From contig OX359286.1 in NCBI GenBank assembly GCA_947179155.2, positions 13,705,913 to 13,769,912 on the forward strand: 64,000 nucleotides of DNA, written 5' to 3'. Below the pieces are notes generated by a model. It was not told the DNA's origin, did not search any database, and saw only the letters and a list, made by a program, of their open reading frames with translations. Made by a program: the position numbers and the translations under genes. The DNA is from Hedera helix (lineage: Eukaryota; Streptophyta; Magnoliopsida; Apiales; Araliaceae). Every line of letters starts with the position of its first letter. Within the stretch, counting starts at the first letter, position 1. Positions 10,831 to 22,021 of this stretch are shown piece by piece.

Positions 10831-13800
10831 AATACTAACCCTTTTATTTTACTTCATCAACTTAAGGGCCTTTAATTTTGAGTAAGGACTTTGTTGTATG
10901 AGGGCTTTTTATAAAAAGACCTCCTTAGTTAAATTTTCATTATAGAGGACGTAGACAATCTGCGGAACTCGTAATTTTTGGATATGTTTTTTCTTATTTA
11001 ATTTTTTTGTATTGTCATTTTTATTTTAAATATTGTATTTAGCTTGTTAGTTGATATTTTGTTAGTAATTAGTATTTTTGTATTGTTATTATTTTTGTAG
11101 CTTTAATTATTGTTTTGTATTTAGATTATTAGTTACTAATTTTGGATTAATATTATTAACTTTAATTATTGTTTTGTATTTAAATTATTAGTTAATAGTT
11201 TTATATTAACATTACTGACTTTAATTATTATTTTTATTTAGATTATTATTTTAGCATAATAGTAATATTTGTTTGAAAAAGGATTAAATATTAAAAGAAT
11301 ATTTTTATAAATATACTTATAGTTATCTTGAAAAAAGAAAAAAGAAATCTGTTAAATAATACAATTGTTCTAGTGACATTTATTTGTTTTAAATTTATAT
11401 TTAGAAATCATTCGACTATTAATTTTGTGTTTAGCAATATCGAGTTAAGTGACTTCTATTTAGTATTTTGAAATTATCGTTTATAATTATGTATGTTTTA
11501 GAAATTATTCTGATGCCTAAATGTATTGTTTCAAAAAATGGTATAGTTTATTTAAAGCTTCCATTTGAATGAAAATGTTACACTTGTATTTTGTTAAAAA
11601 CCCGGATCAAGTATCAAAATAGAATTTTGATTTAGAAAATGAGATTATGTGATTTTGAACTTTGAAATAAGTATAGTTTTAAATATCGAAATTATTGAGA
11701 AATTATTTTTATAAATCTCAGTCCGACTATATATAGAACATGTTAGTGTTTACGCTAGTTTCGGAACAAATTAGGACCTACTAAGGCGCACACCTTTAGA
11801 TACCCTTTGGGGGCACTCTTCAGGACGCGTGCATGATAAGATACCTTAGTAGGGGGTGTATCATTGACTTTATCAAACCATTGGGTCATATTACAGGGCT
11901 GTTGTAACCTTAGTCACAAGGGTTGTGGATTAAAAGATACATTGAATATATTGAACATATCGAAATCATTTATTGAACATATTTAAATTGTTTTCGAATT
12001 GTGTTTTATTATTATTGATTTTGGTTTTGAATGTATGTATCGACTATTATTATCGAATAAGAAAAGATTATTTTCAACAAGTATGTTTACTATTGTTATT
12101 GAACAAAAAAGTTATTTCGAAAAAGTATTTTGCAAACTATATTTGATCCACCTAAATAGTAAAGATTGTCACTTGATGAGTTTTACCTTTCACCCTTACA
12201 TTAATTTTTACGGGATACCTTATTAAGAGTCGAGCATCGTGGATACTTTTGTGGATGGATGAAGTTCCTTTTTTTATTTGTTTTATTTAAAACATTTATT
12301 AGTATTTTGATAAGATTTTTGTTTATTGGAGCTATCTCTCCAAAGTTATATTTTCAGTATTTAGTTTGTTGAGTTATTTTGTTGAGTTATTTTCAGTATT
12401 TTGTTGAGTTATTTTGTTGAGTTATTTTCAGTATTTAGTTCCTTACATTCATTTTTGTTGAGTTATTTTGTTTGTGTTTGGGCTGCACTATTTGTGACGC
12501 CCCCAACTTCGGGCTCCTTGAACCTCGAATTTGGTGCTCACGATTCCTATATTCTAACTTCATTTACCACTACTCAAAAGTATTATTAATATATATTACA
12601 TCCATTAAGGTTCAGCATAATATAAAAGATATTTAATAAACCCCTAAGGTCATTAACTTTTATATACATACAACGTTACTAGAATACATATTTCACATCC
12701 ACATCCACAAAATAGATTTAAAACTACTAGCGAGGGACATTTTACCATTTCTTCAATCTGACATCTTTCCTTTGCCTTTGTCTTTCTTATTTATACCCTC
12801 AGGTTTAATATCTTTTTCTGCGTCACATTAATCAAGCAAGAATGAGCAACTGAAGTGCTCAGCAAGTATAATGAATTGCATAATAAAACAGTATAAGGAA
12901 AAGAATTTATAATAATAACGTAACATGAACCCATTTCAAATGAATGAAAATAAATGAGGAAAATGTCCTTTGAAACATGATAATTGAACATCATACTAAG
13001 GGTCGCAATATCATTGAGCATAGGTTAGTCAATAGTAATATTGATAACCTGTATGTGTCATAAAGACCATAAAATCTTAAGCTCGTACTTGAGGTGATCA
13101 ATCTCTCGTACCTATGATTGTGCACATCATACTACCGCATATCGCGAAATTTCAGAATTTAAAGCCTCCGACAAATTATATTCCCTGGAACACGATTGTT
13201 CACCTCAGTTTCTAAGAGTCCGCACCAAAACAATTTGGTTTGGCTCAGTACTTAACAATAAAGAGTAATTTGGAATTCAATTGTACCAAAAGTCTAGCTG
13301 AACAAATGGCATAGACTCATAATCATCAACTCACTAATCAACAATTATGATTTGTTATGGATGACATTTAAGAATGACTGTGAGTAACAACAGAGATTTT
13401 CAATTTTAATTGAATAATCTACAACATCAACGGAAATCAATATTCAAGAAAATGGAATGATAATAAAACTTTAGAAAATAGAACTCAATAAGGATTTTTA
13501 ATATCTAACATATGATTAATGGTTCAAAGTTAGGGTTTAGGAACTTGCCTCGATGTCCGATTACTAACTTAACAGTTAATTATCCTTTCTTGGACAGCCT
13601 ATAATCATAACGTAATCAAATAATAATAATTTAGTAATCTACAATATTAATTTATGTAATTAATATCACTCACAATATAATTATTCTACCCATCGAATTT
13701 ATATTGGGGTTTATAATTAATTATAACCAAATTTGGTTATTTAATTTAATCGTGTCATTTTTATGTCTTTATATATAAATCACTTAATTATTAATTACAA

Positions 13801-13959
13801 TTAGTCCTCAAAATTGAAAATTTGTTAAATTTAATTTATAAAACATTTTTATATATTTTTCTGATTTTATATAATTTTTATATAATTTTTATCAATTTTA
13901 AAACATTTATTTTAATTAAATTAAATTTCAATGGCATTTTCGTAATTATCTTGAAAAAT

Positions 13960-14130
13960 TAGACTGGTGGCAAAATGGTAAATAAGTCGAACTCCGGTCG
14001 ACCGCGCATTGCGCGGATCCGCCCCTTCCCTGCTCCAAACGACGTCGTTTCTGGTTGTCCGGTCACAGAAATTCGATCGCCGCGCATGGCGCTGCCAAAA
14101 TCCTTCCCGCCCCGAAACGTCGCCGTTTCG
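13960..14130 (+). promoter_or_regulatory. CG-rich palindrome module in solo LTR (element 2)
   Basis: After 'GGTGGCAAAATGGTAAATAA' come CCGCGCATTGCGCGG (14002-14016), AAACGACGTCGTTT (14037-14050, perfect palindrome), CCGCGCATGGCGC (14080-14092) and CGAAACGTCGCCGTTTCG (14113-14130). The surrounding DNA is strongly AT-rich. The same two site types recur in the LTRs of elements 3 and 4. GACGTC is a bZIP-type core; binding here is inferred, not shown. Confidence 0.6.
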
Positions 14131-14247
14131 TCCTTGGTCCGGAAAAAAAAATGGTGTTCTTCCTTTTCTGTGTTAACAGTAGCCAGCCAACCAAATATTA
14201 TACCATTTTTGGTCACTAATTCCACCACAAAAATACTCTAAACAACA

Positions 14248-15924
14248 TGGTGTGATGTCGCAACCACCCAAAAATAAAATCTTACTTTTGAAAAATATTA
14301 ATGTAGTAGTGTAAGCAAGAGTCGATCCCACAGAGAATGATTAATTTAATTTTATGTTTTCGCAAACAAAAGTTGGGGGGTTTTGTAATTAAAGAAATAA
14401 TTTAAATAAAATTAATTAAAATAATTATGCAAGAAATAAATAAAAATAAAAAGTCTTGGTTTAAGTTAACATCCACCATCAAGAATTTACAACTGATCAC
14501 TGATGCAAAAATAAATCAATTAGTATTTTGAAGATTCACCGTAGAAAGAACTACTCGCAGGTGGAATAATTTTTCTCCTCTCTCCTTAATTTTAGATAAG
14601 TAGAGCCACGTGGTCTAAATACCCTTACTATTAAACAACCCCCGGCACGTGCTAAAGATTTAATTTAATAGCAGCATAAAGAATTAGAGAGATCGTTGAA
14701 CTAAACAACACAAGCCACGTGTTTGCATTTAATTTAGATGAATATTATTCCTAAGATAAAATAATCTTTTGATCTGCAAAACAATTATTAAACTTAGTTG
14801 CTTCATTAATAGCAGTAGATTAATATGAATAATAAACTAGTAGTACTCCTAGCAATTAAACAAATTAATCATAAAATTAAGCATAGAAGAATATTCAATA
14901 ATCAAAATATAAATTGAACAATTAAAATAAATTAGATCTCACAGTGTATAAATCTTGATGGCTTCAATCACTTAAACCAAGAAAAATAAACTAACTACTC
15001 ATAAATATAAAGAACACTAAAGAATAAAAGAAAGAATTTTTATTCTAAGAAAAGTTGTGTCTTACAATGTATCTCAAGCCCTCTATTTATAGGCTCCATA
15101 AACCTCCTAACTTGTCCAAACCCTAATAGGATTTACAATTAAAAATAAAAGAAAAAGAAAATAATTATTTTCCTAACCCTAGTTGGAATTAAAATCCAAT
15201 TTGGACTCAAAAAGTAGCAAAAATCCGAATAATTCCGTTTTCCCAGCATTTCTGTGCAGCCAAACATGCCTTAGTCGCCAACTTTGACCGGTCAACGCTC
15301 GCTTACCGCTCCGCTGACGTCACCATCTTCCTCCGCGCATTGCGCGGAGGCTTCCGTCCATTAGCCGAAACGACGTCGTCCCCATTCGTGCCTGTTTCGG
15401 TCTGCGCGCGCATGGCGCGGTCGCAATAAATTCCTACCGAACGGCGTCGTTTTTGTGTTGCTGAAACAGTTCAAACGCGCAATGCGCGGACTGCTTTTGA
15501 TTTTTCCTAGACCAAAACGGCGTCGTTTTGATGCGCACGCCAATTCCTTCGCCGCGCCATGCGCGGTCGCCAGTGTTTCCGGTTAATTACCATTCTGCCA
15601 TCTGATCTTTGCAGATTTTACAAATTTGCCCCCAAAGCTTATTTTCCTACAAAATAAAATAAATAAAAATAATATAAAAATACTAAAAATCCTAAAAATA
15701 CATAATAATAAATAAAACACCTAAAACACTAAAAATAAATAAAAACACATAAATAAAAAGAAATATAAAATTACTATAAAATTACCTAAATTAACATAAA
15801 TTAATTAAAATCCTATAAAACCTATTAAAATCAAAATAAACTAGATAATTAAACATTTAAGCACACAATAAATATAAAAACTAAGTATTAGGGCATAAAA
15901 ATACCATATAATTTAGCCCTATCA
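14248..15924 (-). repeat. 3' LTR of element 3
   Basis: On the minus strand it starts TGATAGGGCTAAATTATATGG and ends CACACCA. It contains a TATA box (CTATAAATAG, reverse complement near 15083-15092), the palindrome module upstream of it (15315-15566) and three G-box cores CACGTG in the transcribed part (14607-14612, 14646-14651, 14716-14721). It differs from the other LTR at about three positions. Confidence 0.85.
15315..15566 (-). promoter_or_regulatory. CG-rich palindrome module in the LTR of element 3 (also 19636-19887)
   Basis: Sites seen on the plus strand, in order: TGACGTCA (15315-15322), CTCCGCGCATTGCGCGGAG with perfect 9-base arms (15331-15349), AAACGACGTCGTC (15368-15380), GCGCGCATGGCGCGG (15406-15420), ACGGCGTCGTTT (15441-15452), CGCGCAATGCGCGG (15476-15489), AAAACGGCGTCGTTTT (15514-15529) and CCGCGCCATGCGCGG (15552-15566). 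On the coding strand they lie about 220-480 bases upstream of the TATA box, in U3. Regulatory function is inferred from position and symmetry. Confidence 0.65.
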
Positions 15925-15940
15925 AATACCCCCACACTTA
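15925..15940 (-). other. Polypurine tract of element 3
   Basis: On the minus strand this is a purine-rich AAGTGTGGGGGTATT, directly before the LTR start TGATAGGG. This is the expected plus-strand primer position. Confidence 0.7.
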
Positions 15941-17229
15941 GCTTTTTGCTCGTCCTCGGGCAAAACAAAAATAGAAACTATAAAATAAAAACTAATAACC
16001 AAACAACTTACTTGATCAACAGAGCAATATAAATTTCAACATCAGCCTCAAAGAATTTTAAATGATAACTCAAAGAAAATTTCAAAACCATGCAAAATCT
16101 AGAAATTCAACAGATTTATCAATTCTACTTTACTCAAGACCTTTTGTGTGTGTGTGAATCCAAATATATCAAACTAATTCAAACTCAGATAAGCTTCGGT
16201 TATTAATTACCTTATAAAAGACAAATAATAAAACTCAATATACTTATTTTTCTCATCACTTTCAGCTAATACAGACAAATATAAAGCAGAAGATCAAAAG
16301 GTTTTAATCAATTATATACACTAGGATTAATAAAAAAAATTTCTTTTAATGGGTGCATTTTATGCTCCATCCCATTTTCTTTCTTTCTTCATTTTTTTCA
16401 CTTTTTCATTTTTTTTTCTTCACGGTGAGTGCATTTTATGCTCCATCTCACCAGCGAGTGCGTTTTACGCTCCATCTCGCTTTTTCATGTATTTATGGGT
16501 GAGTGCGTTTTACGCTCCATCTCAACCCACCACATAATTTTTTCCAATAATAATCCTAGAAAAATTTCCTAAATCATCTCCTCCAATTTATATTTTGTCT
16601 TATATTTCACTTTAAATAATGATTAAATAAAATATAGAGTTCAAAAATATCTTTCATAAGCATTTAACCATTTAAACTTTCTCTTCATTAAAACTAGCTC
16701 AAACAAATGGATATAAGTGCATAAAAATTTACAGAATCTCAAATAAAGTAATAATCAATAATAAGCCAAAATTCAAACTAAGCAAAAAATTATCATTTTT
16801 CCAAGAGTTATTAAATAAAAATCAAAATTTTTATCATTGGCTAAAAATTAAAATTCCAATTAACTCATTGCTCAAGCGACACATCCTAAAAATAATAAAA
16901 AAAAATAAAAAAAACTACCCCATTTTCGTAGGAAACACGGTTACACTTAGCATGTGCAACAAGCCTTTAAACCCCAAGGTTACCCCAAGTGGACGAGTTT
17001 TGTCTCGTGAGGGTTTGCAGTGAATTTACCCACAAAATTCCAAAATTTTAAAATAAAATAAAAAATTTAAAATTTCCTAATTTTTTCAAAATATGACCTA
17101 AAAATAAGAAAAATCCTAAATCCCTTCCCCCACACTTAAAATTTACATTGTCCTCAATGTAAAGTAAAATGCAAAGAAAAAGACACAAATAAATATAAAA
17201 AGAAAAAGGAAAAGAAATGCAAATCTGAT
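15941..17229 (-). other. 3' untranslated internal region of element 3
   Basis: No credible ORF. On the minus strand it includes an 'ATTGAGGAC' and 'AAGTGTGGGGG' block (17125-17165) that parallels 32100-32135 of element 4. It also holds four copies of a short repeat at 16350-16525. Confidence 0.6.
16350..16525. repeat. Short dispersed repeat with an internal dyad
   Basis: The unit GAGTGCGTTTTACGCTCCAT, or its GTGCATTTTATGCTCCAT variant, occurs four times: near 16350, 16427, 16455 and 16501. Spacing is irregular. Its GCGTTTTACGC core is an imperfect dyad. The variants differ mainly by CG versus TG/CA, as expected from cytosine deamination. Confidence 0.7.
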
Positions 17230-17295
17230 TTCTTTGGGTTGCCTCCCAAGCAGCGCCTTTGTTTATTGTCATTGGCTCGACAGGACGCTTAAACA

Positions 17296-18450
17296 CTACG
17301 TCACTCCAATTTCATGAATTTTGCGTACTCCATCCATCACGTTATTTGTCATTGGTAGATTCAGTCTCCCTTGCACGTGACATGAACGTTTTACTCCCTT
17401 TTTAACGAATAGACATTTAAGATGATTGGAGAGAGTCTTTATATTTGGAATGGGATCCTGCAAAATAAAAGATGAAAATTTGTTATGAGTAACAGGCAAT
17501 GGAATGGAAGGTGCTACATAATTATCTAAAATCACTGGCATGGAATTTAATGGAGCTTCAGCCTCTCTCAAATCTTGTTTCAGCTCATTTTCTTTTTCCT
17601 CCTTCTCTAACAACAAATTGTTAGTAATCGCAATATCCAACTCTTCCTTCTTTGTTTCCTCAACAATTTCCTCCACCTTAGGCATGTCATCATCAAAAAG
17701 AACATCATCGTCTACATTAACACTTTCCGCTTCTTTGATGTTATTTTCTTTCTCTTGCTTCGGTGGAGATAATGTCTCTTCTGGATCGTTACCACTGCTT
17801 AACACTTGTGCACTTGTATTCTTCGTTGGATTATTCATCGTTTGAGAAGGTACTTGCTTAGAACTTTGCCCCTCCAATTGATCGATTGTCGTTTGTCCCA
17901 TTGAAGTACCCAAACGTTGAATAATTGCATCATTTTCTTGAATACGTGCCTGCATGTCTTGTTGAAATTGCAAATTATCCTGTCGTAATTGTAAAGTGTT
18001 AGCTTCCATTAATTTAAGCATATCTTCTATAGACATATCAGAATAAAGTGATTGGTCCTGTTGTTGTTGGGTATACGGTTGCATGTATTGTTGATAGCTT
18101 GAAAAATTCTGATTGGCAGCCGGATTCATTGGTGGATTCTCATAGCCAAAATTAGAATGATCCCTCCATCTTGAATTATACGCGTTTGAATATGGATCAT
18201 ATCTCCATTGGGGTTGACCAGGGAAACCACTTGCTATATTGGCTTGCTCATAGGACTCCTCTCGAAGAATGGGGCACATATTAGTCGGATGTCCTACCAC
18301 CGCACAAATCCTAAAAGCTTCCATTCGTTGTGTACGATCTGCAACCATTTGATAGACAAGAGAAGTTAAGGTATCAATTTGTTGCTCAAGAGAAGAAATA
18401 GTGACCTCATTGTCATAATCACGCCTCACTTCCATCCTTAACCTGCACAA
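17296..18450 (-). CDS. Gag-derived protein of element 3, capsid region missing
   Basis: An uninterrupted 384-residue frame starts about 100 bases after the primer-binding site. Residues about 15-45 carry 'SLEQQIDTLTSLVYQM' and residues 46-62 a degenerate zinc-knuckle piece (CAVVGHPTNMCP), followed by the GFPGQPQWRYDPYSNAYN and 'WRDHSNFGYENPP' block typical of the C-terminal half of Athila gag. Gln/Asn-rich and then Glu/Lys-rich acidic stretches follow (residues about 110-310). The capsid-like N-terminal domain seen in element 4 and all pol domains are absent. An intact frame in an element with near-identical LTRs suggests recent amplification. Whether the protein is made or packages RNA is unknown. 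Confidence 0.75.
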   Translation of the reverse strand: MCRLRMEVRRDYDNEVTISSLEQQIDTLTSLVYQMVADRTQRMEAFRICAVVGHPTNMCPILREESYEQANIASGFPGQPQWRYDPYSNAYNSRWRDHSNFGYENPPMNPAANQNFSSYQQYMQPYTQQQQDQSLYSDMSIEDMLKLMEANTLQLRQDNLQFQQDMQARIQENDAIIQRLGTSMGQTTIDQLEGQSSKQVPSQTMNNPTKNTSAQVLSSGNDPEETLSPPKQEKENNIKEAESVNVDDDVLFDDDMPKVEEIVEETKKEELDIAITNNLLLEKEEKENELKQDLREAEAPLNSMPVILDNYVAPSIPLPVTHNKFSSFILQDPIPNIKTLSNHLKCLFVKKGVKRSCHVQGRLNLPMTNNVMDGVRKIHEIGVT

Positions 18451-18545
18451 CTCAATTTATTATGAAAAACTAAAATAATAAAATCTAACAAAAATTAATA
18501 AATTAAAATACAGTTTACAAAAGCACAAAATTAAATTTAAATCAT

Positions 18546-18563
18546 TCCCCGGCAACGGCGCCA
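18546..18563 (-). other. Primer-binding site of element 3 (tRNA-Asp)
   Basis: The minus strand reads TGGCGCCGTTGCCGGGGA, complementary to the 3' end of plant tRNA-Asp(GUC), as usual for Athila elements. It lies five bases from the LTR end at 18569. Confidence 0.85.
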
Positions 18564-18568
18564 AAATT

Positions 18569-20244
18569 TGGTGTGATGTCGCAAGCACCCAAAAATAAAA
18601 TCTTACTTTTGAAAAATATTAATGTAGTAGTGTAAGCAAGAGTCGATCCCACAGAGAATGATTAATTTAATTTTATGTTTTCGCAAACAAAAGTTGGGGG
18701 GTTTTGTAATTAAAGAAATAATTTAAATAAAATTAATTAAAATAATTATGCAAGAAATAAATAAAAATAAAAAGTCTTGGTTTAAGTTAACATCCACCAT
18801 CAAGAATTTACAACTGATCACTGATGCAAAAATAAATCAATTAGTATTTTGAAGATTCACCGTAGAAAGAACTACTCGCAGGTGGAATAATTTTTCTCCT
18901 CTCTCCTTAATTTTAGATAAGTAGAGCCACGTGGTCTAAATACCCTTACTATTAAACAACCCCCGGCACGTGCTAAAGATTTAATTTAATAGCAGCATAA
19001 AGAATTAGAGAGATCGTTGAACTAAACAACACAAGCCACGTGTTTGCATTTAATTTAGATGAATATTATTCCTAAGATAAAATAATCTTTTGATCTGCAA
19101 AACAATTATTAAACTTAGTTGCTTCATTAATAGCAGTAGATTAATATGAATAATAAACTAGTAGTACTCCTAGCAATTAAACAAATTAATCATAAAATTA
19201 AGCATAGAAGAATATTCAATAATCAAAATATAAATTGAACAATTAAAATAAATTAGATCTCACAGTGTATAAATCTTGATGGCTTCAATCACTTAAACCA
19301 AGAAAAATAAACTAACTACTCATAAATATAAAGAACACTAAAGAATAAAAGAAAGAATTTTTATTCTAAGAAAAGTTGTGTCTTACAATGTATCTCAAGC
19401 CCTCTATTTATAGGCTCCATAAACCTCCTAACTTGTCCAAACCCTAATAGGATTTACAATTAAAAATAAAAGAAAAAGAAAATAATTATTTTCCTAACCC
19501 TAGTTGGAATTAAAATCCAATTTGGACTCAAAAAGTAGCAAAAATCCGAATAATTCCGTTTTCCCAGCATTTCTGTGCAGCCAAACATGCCTTAGTCGCC
19601 AACTTTGACCGGTCAACGCTCGCTTACCGCTCCGCTGACGTCACCATCTTCCTCCGCGCATTGCGCGGAGGCTTCCGTCCATTAGCCGAAACGACGTCGT
19701 CCCCATTCGTGCCTGTTTCGGTCTGCGCGCGCATGGCGCGGTCGCAATAAATTCCTACCGAACGGCGTCGTTTTTGTGTTGCTGAAACAGTTCAAACGCG
19801 CAATGCGCGGACTGCTTTTGATTTTTCCTAGACCAAAACGGCGTCGTTTTGATGCGCACGCCAATTCCTTCGCCGCGCCATGCGCGGTCGCCAGTGTTTC
19901 CGGTTAATTACCATTCTGCCATCTGATCTTTGCAGATTTTACAAATTTGCCCCCAAAGCTTATTTTCCTACAAAATAAAATAAATAAAAATAATATAAAA
20001 ATACTAAAATCCTAAAAATACATAATAATAAATAAAACACCTAAAACACTAAAAATAAATAAAAACACATAAATAAAAAGAAATATAAAATTACTATAAA
20101 ATTACCTAAATTAACATAAATTAATTAAAATCCTGTAAAACCTATTAAAATCAAAATAAACTAGATAATTAAACATTTAAGCACACAATAAATATAAAAA
20201 CTAAGTATTAGGGCATAAAAATACCATATAATTTAGCCCTATCA
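18569..20244 (-). repeat. 5' LTR of element 3
   Basis: Nearly identical to 14248-15924. On the minus strand it carries the palindrome module (19636-19887) upstream of a CTATAAATAG TATA box (near 19404-19413), so it should act as the promoter for the gag-derived frame. Confidence 0.85.
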
Positions 20245-20531
20245 AAACATAAAATTAATAGATACACATTTATAAATTATATAGAACAATTATCCTAATT
20301 ATTTACTAATTTTTCATAAAATTATTTTATCACCAAAATACAAAAATAATCCAATTAAATTAATTTTATACCTTTCTTGGGCTTGAATTCCTTCCTTTGA
20401 AGCTTGTTAAACACTTTGATGACTCCAAATATTTTTCTTTCTTTGTTGATGGTGGTGCTCGGTTGGTGATGGCAATGGAAGAAGAAGGAGAAATGGAATA
20501 ACTATATTTATATAAGTTAGTAGTTGCTTTT

Positions 20532-20557
20532 TATTATTATTATTATTATTATTATTT
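20532..20557. repeat. (ATT)n microsatellite
   Basis: About eight perfect ATT units inside the right part of solo LTR element 2 (20245-21626). The rest of that part is AT-rich, non-coding LTR sequence. Confidence 0.8.
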
Positions 20558-21709
20558 ACTCTCTTATATATATGTGTGTGTGTCTTGATCATGCTATATT
20601 GGTTTAAATTGTTAGCCTTGAAGTCCACCGACTTAGTAAAGTCGGTAAAATTACGCCCACTTCCTAATTTAATACATTACGTAGTTATTTTGGATAATAA
20701 ATATTTTATATAATGTATATAAAATATTTATTTTAATTCACTAAAATTCATAAAATAATTTATAAATAATATTTATATATTTTTTAGATACCTTACTTGA
20801 TAACTTTTGTACACGCATAATGACATACATGTAATTATATGAGGTTTTTTATACATCCAAAATTAATAAAATAATACACATAATTTAATAAAATTAAATT
20901 TTTTCACGTTTCAACTTTGTTACATATACATTACGTAAACATCCATGTATATATATATATAATGTATTATAGTAATTTCTTTCACATATTTAAATCACAA
21001 AAATATTAAATCTCATAAAAATAGAAATAATTCTATTTTGCATAAACATAAATTTTCTTATCAAAAATAGACTTATTCATATTTATTTATTATTCTTTTT
21101 CACTATTTCATATATTTTATATAAACTATACAATATAATTCTGCATAATTTATATAATTATTAACCCTTCTTTAACAAATTTATTTTCTTGTATAAATTA
21201 TATATTTATTCTCATATAATTTATATAATCATAAATTCCTTTATATTTAATTATATTACCTTATATAAACTATATAATTTATTATTATATATTTTATATA
21301 ATCAGTTACCCTTCTTAATAATTTCCCAAAAATTCACCATACTTCTTAATTAATCTATAAGCACAATTATAACCTTGTTAATTCTCTCATTAACTCTTAA
21401 TTTAATTTAGGATAAAATTTTAATATCAATCCCTATTTTATTGACACCATTCATTTAAAATTAATAACCGTATAATAAAGTGTATATATATATATATATA
21501 CACACACACATAATTAATACATAATTAATTTACACAATTCACATTACCTATCAAGTTTAAATAATTAAAATACTCACATTTTATTTATTTAAACTTTTTA
21601 CATGTCATAATATCCTGGATATTACACTATTGATATTGTTGCCTTGCGAGCTTTGTGCTTGCGACATGTGGCACTTCGGGCCTGTAGCAGGTTCGGGGTG
21701 TTATAGAGA

Positions 21710-21726
21710 TGGTATTAGAGTAGTGG
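21710..21726 (+). other. Primer-binding-site-like sequence of element 1
   Basis: TGGTATTAGAGTAGTGG starts about two bases after the LTR end. It is close to the TGGTATCAGAGC site complementary to initiator tRNA-Met, with a C-to-T change. Confidence 0.6.
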
Positions 21727-22021
21727 CCCCTCGCAGTGTGTTGGGTTGAAAAACCTACACATTCCCTAAGGAGTATTTTGGGAGTTAACTGTGGGTATAG
21801 TCTTGACTAAATTTAAGAATTTGTAGTGAGAGATAGAATAAGGTGAAAAATATTTGTATTGTCTGATTAGTTGCTAGTTTGCATTTTGAACGTAAATTTT
21901 CATGGATTAGTATTTTGATTACTATTAAATAAACCTGGATATTTTAAATTTTATTTTGATATATATTTTGATACTAGTTTGAATAGTGTTGTTTAGTGGA
22001 GATTGCTTTATTGTGCAAAAA

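Larger units (their letters stand above)
14248..20244 (-). mobile_element. Element 3: young gag-only Athila derivative
   Basis: The LTRs are 14248-15924 (1,677 bases) and 18569-20244 (1,676 bases). By eye I find about two substitutions (near 14264 and 15815) and one single-base indel (near 15687). The interior is about 2.6 kb. On the minus strand it has an Athila-type primer-binding site, an open gag-derived frame, a sequence matching the post-integrase region of Athila elements ('TTGGGAGGCAACCC' at 17237-17251) and a polypurine tract. Protease, reverse transcriptase, RNase H and integrase are all absent. Flanks CAACA (14243-14247) and AAACA (20245-20249) are a likely target duplication with one change. 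Confidence 0.85.
12493..21626 (-). mobile_element. Element 2: solo LTR, interrupted by element 3
   Basis: The unit starts TGTGACGCCCCC, ends ATATTACA and is flanked on both sides by a perfect CTATT duplication (12488-12492 and 21627-21631). Without element 3 it is about 3.1 kb and non-coding. There is no polypurine tract, primer-binding site or second LTR, so it looks like a solo LTR left by LTR-LTR recombination. Orientation is inferred from the 'GCTCAGCAAG' block at 12859, which reads inverted in plant Gypsy LTRs, and from the minus-strand TGTAATATCC...CGTCACA ends. At 13960-14130 it holds a CG-rich palindrome module that reads on the plus strand. Confidence 0.75.

Noticed and set aside
11999..12226. 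75-codon frame, also at 24340-24567
   Set aside because: The two copies lie at the same place in the two LTRs of element 1. An open frame in both is explained by repeat identity, and it has no promoter or domain evidence.
13959..14241. Overlapping frames of about 88 codons on both strands
   Set aside because: They arise from the CG-rich palindrome module, where stops are rare. They have no domain features and the two strands mirror each other.
15361..15543. 60-codon minus-strand frame, repeated at 19682-19864
   Set aside because: It is the same palindrome module in the two LTRs of element 3. The basic composition follows from the repeated CG-rich sites, not from a protein.
16350..16525. Spaced short repeats considered as a CRISPR-like array
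   Set aside because: Only four units of 20 bases with irregular spacers, inside a plant retroelement. CRISPR arrays are not expected in a nuclear plant genome.
17540..17845. 101-codon plus-strand frame rich in Ser and Phe
   Set aside because: It is the antisense shadow of the Glu/Lys-rich gag-derived frame of element 3.
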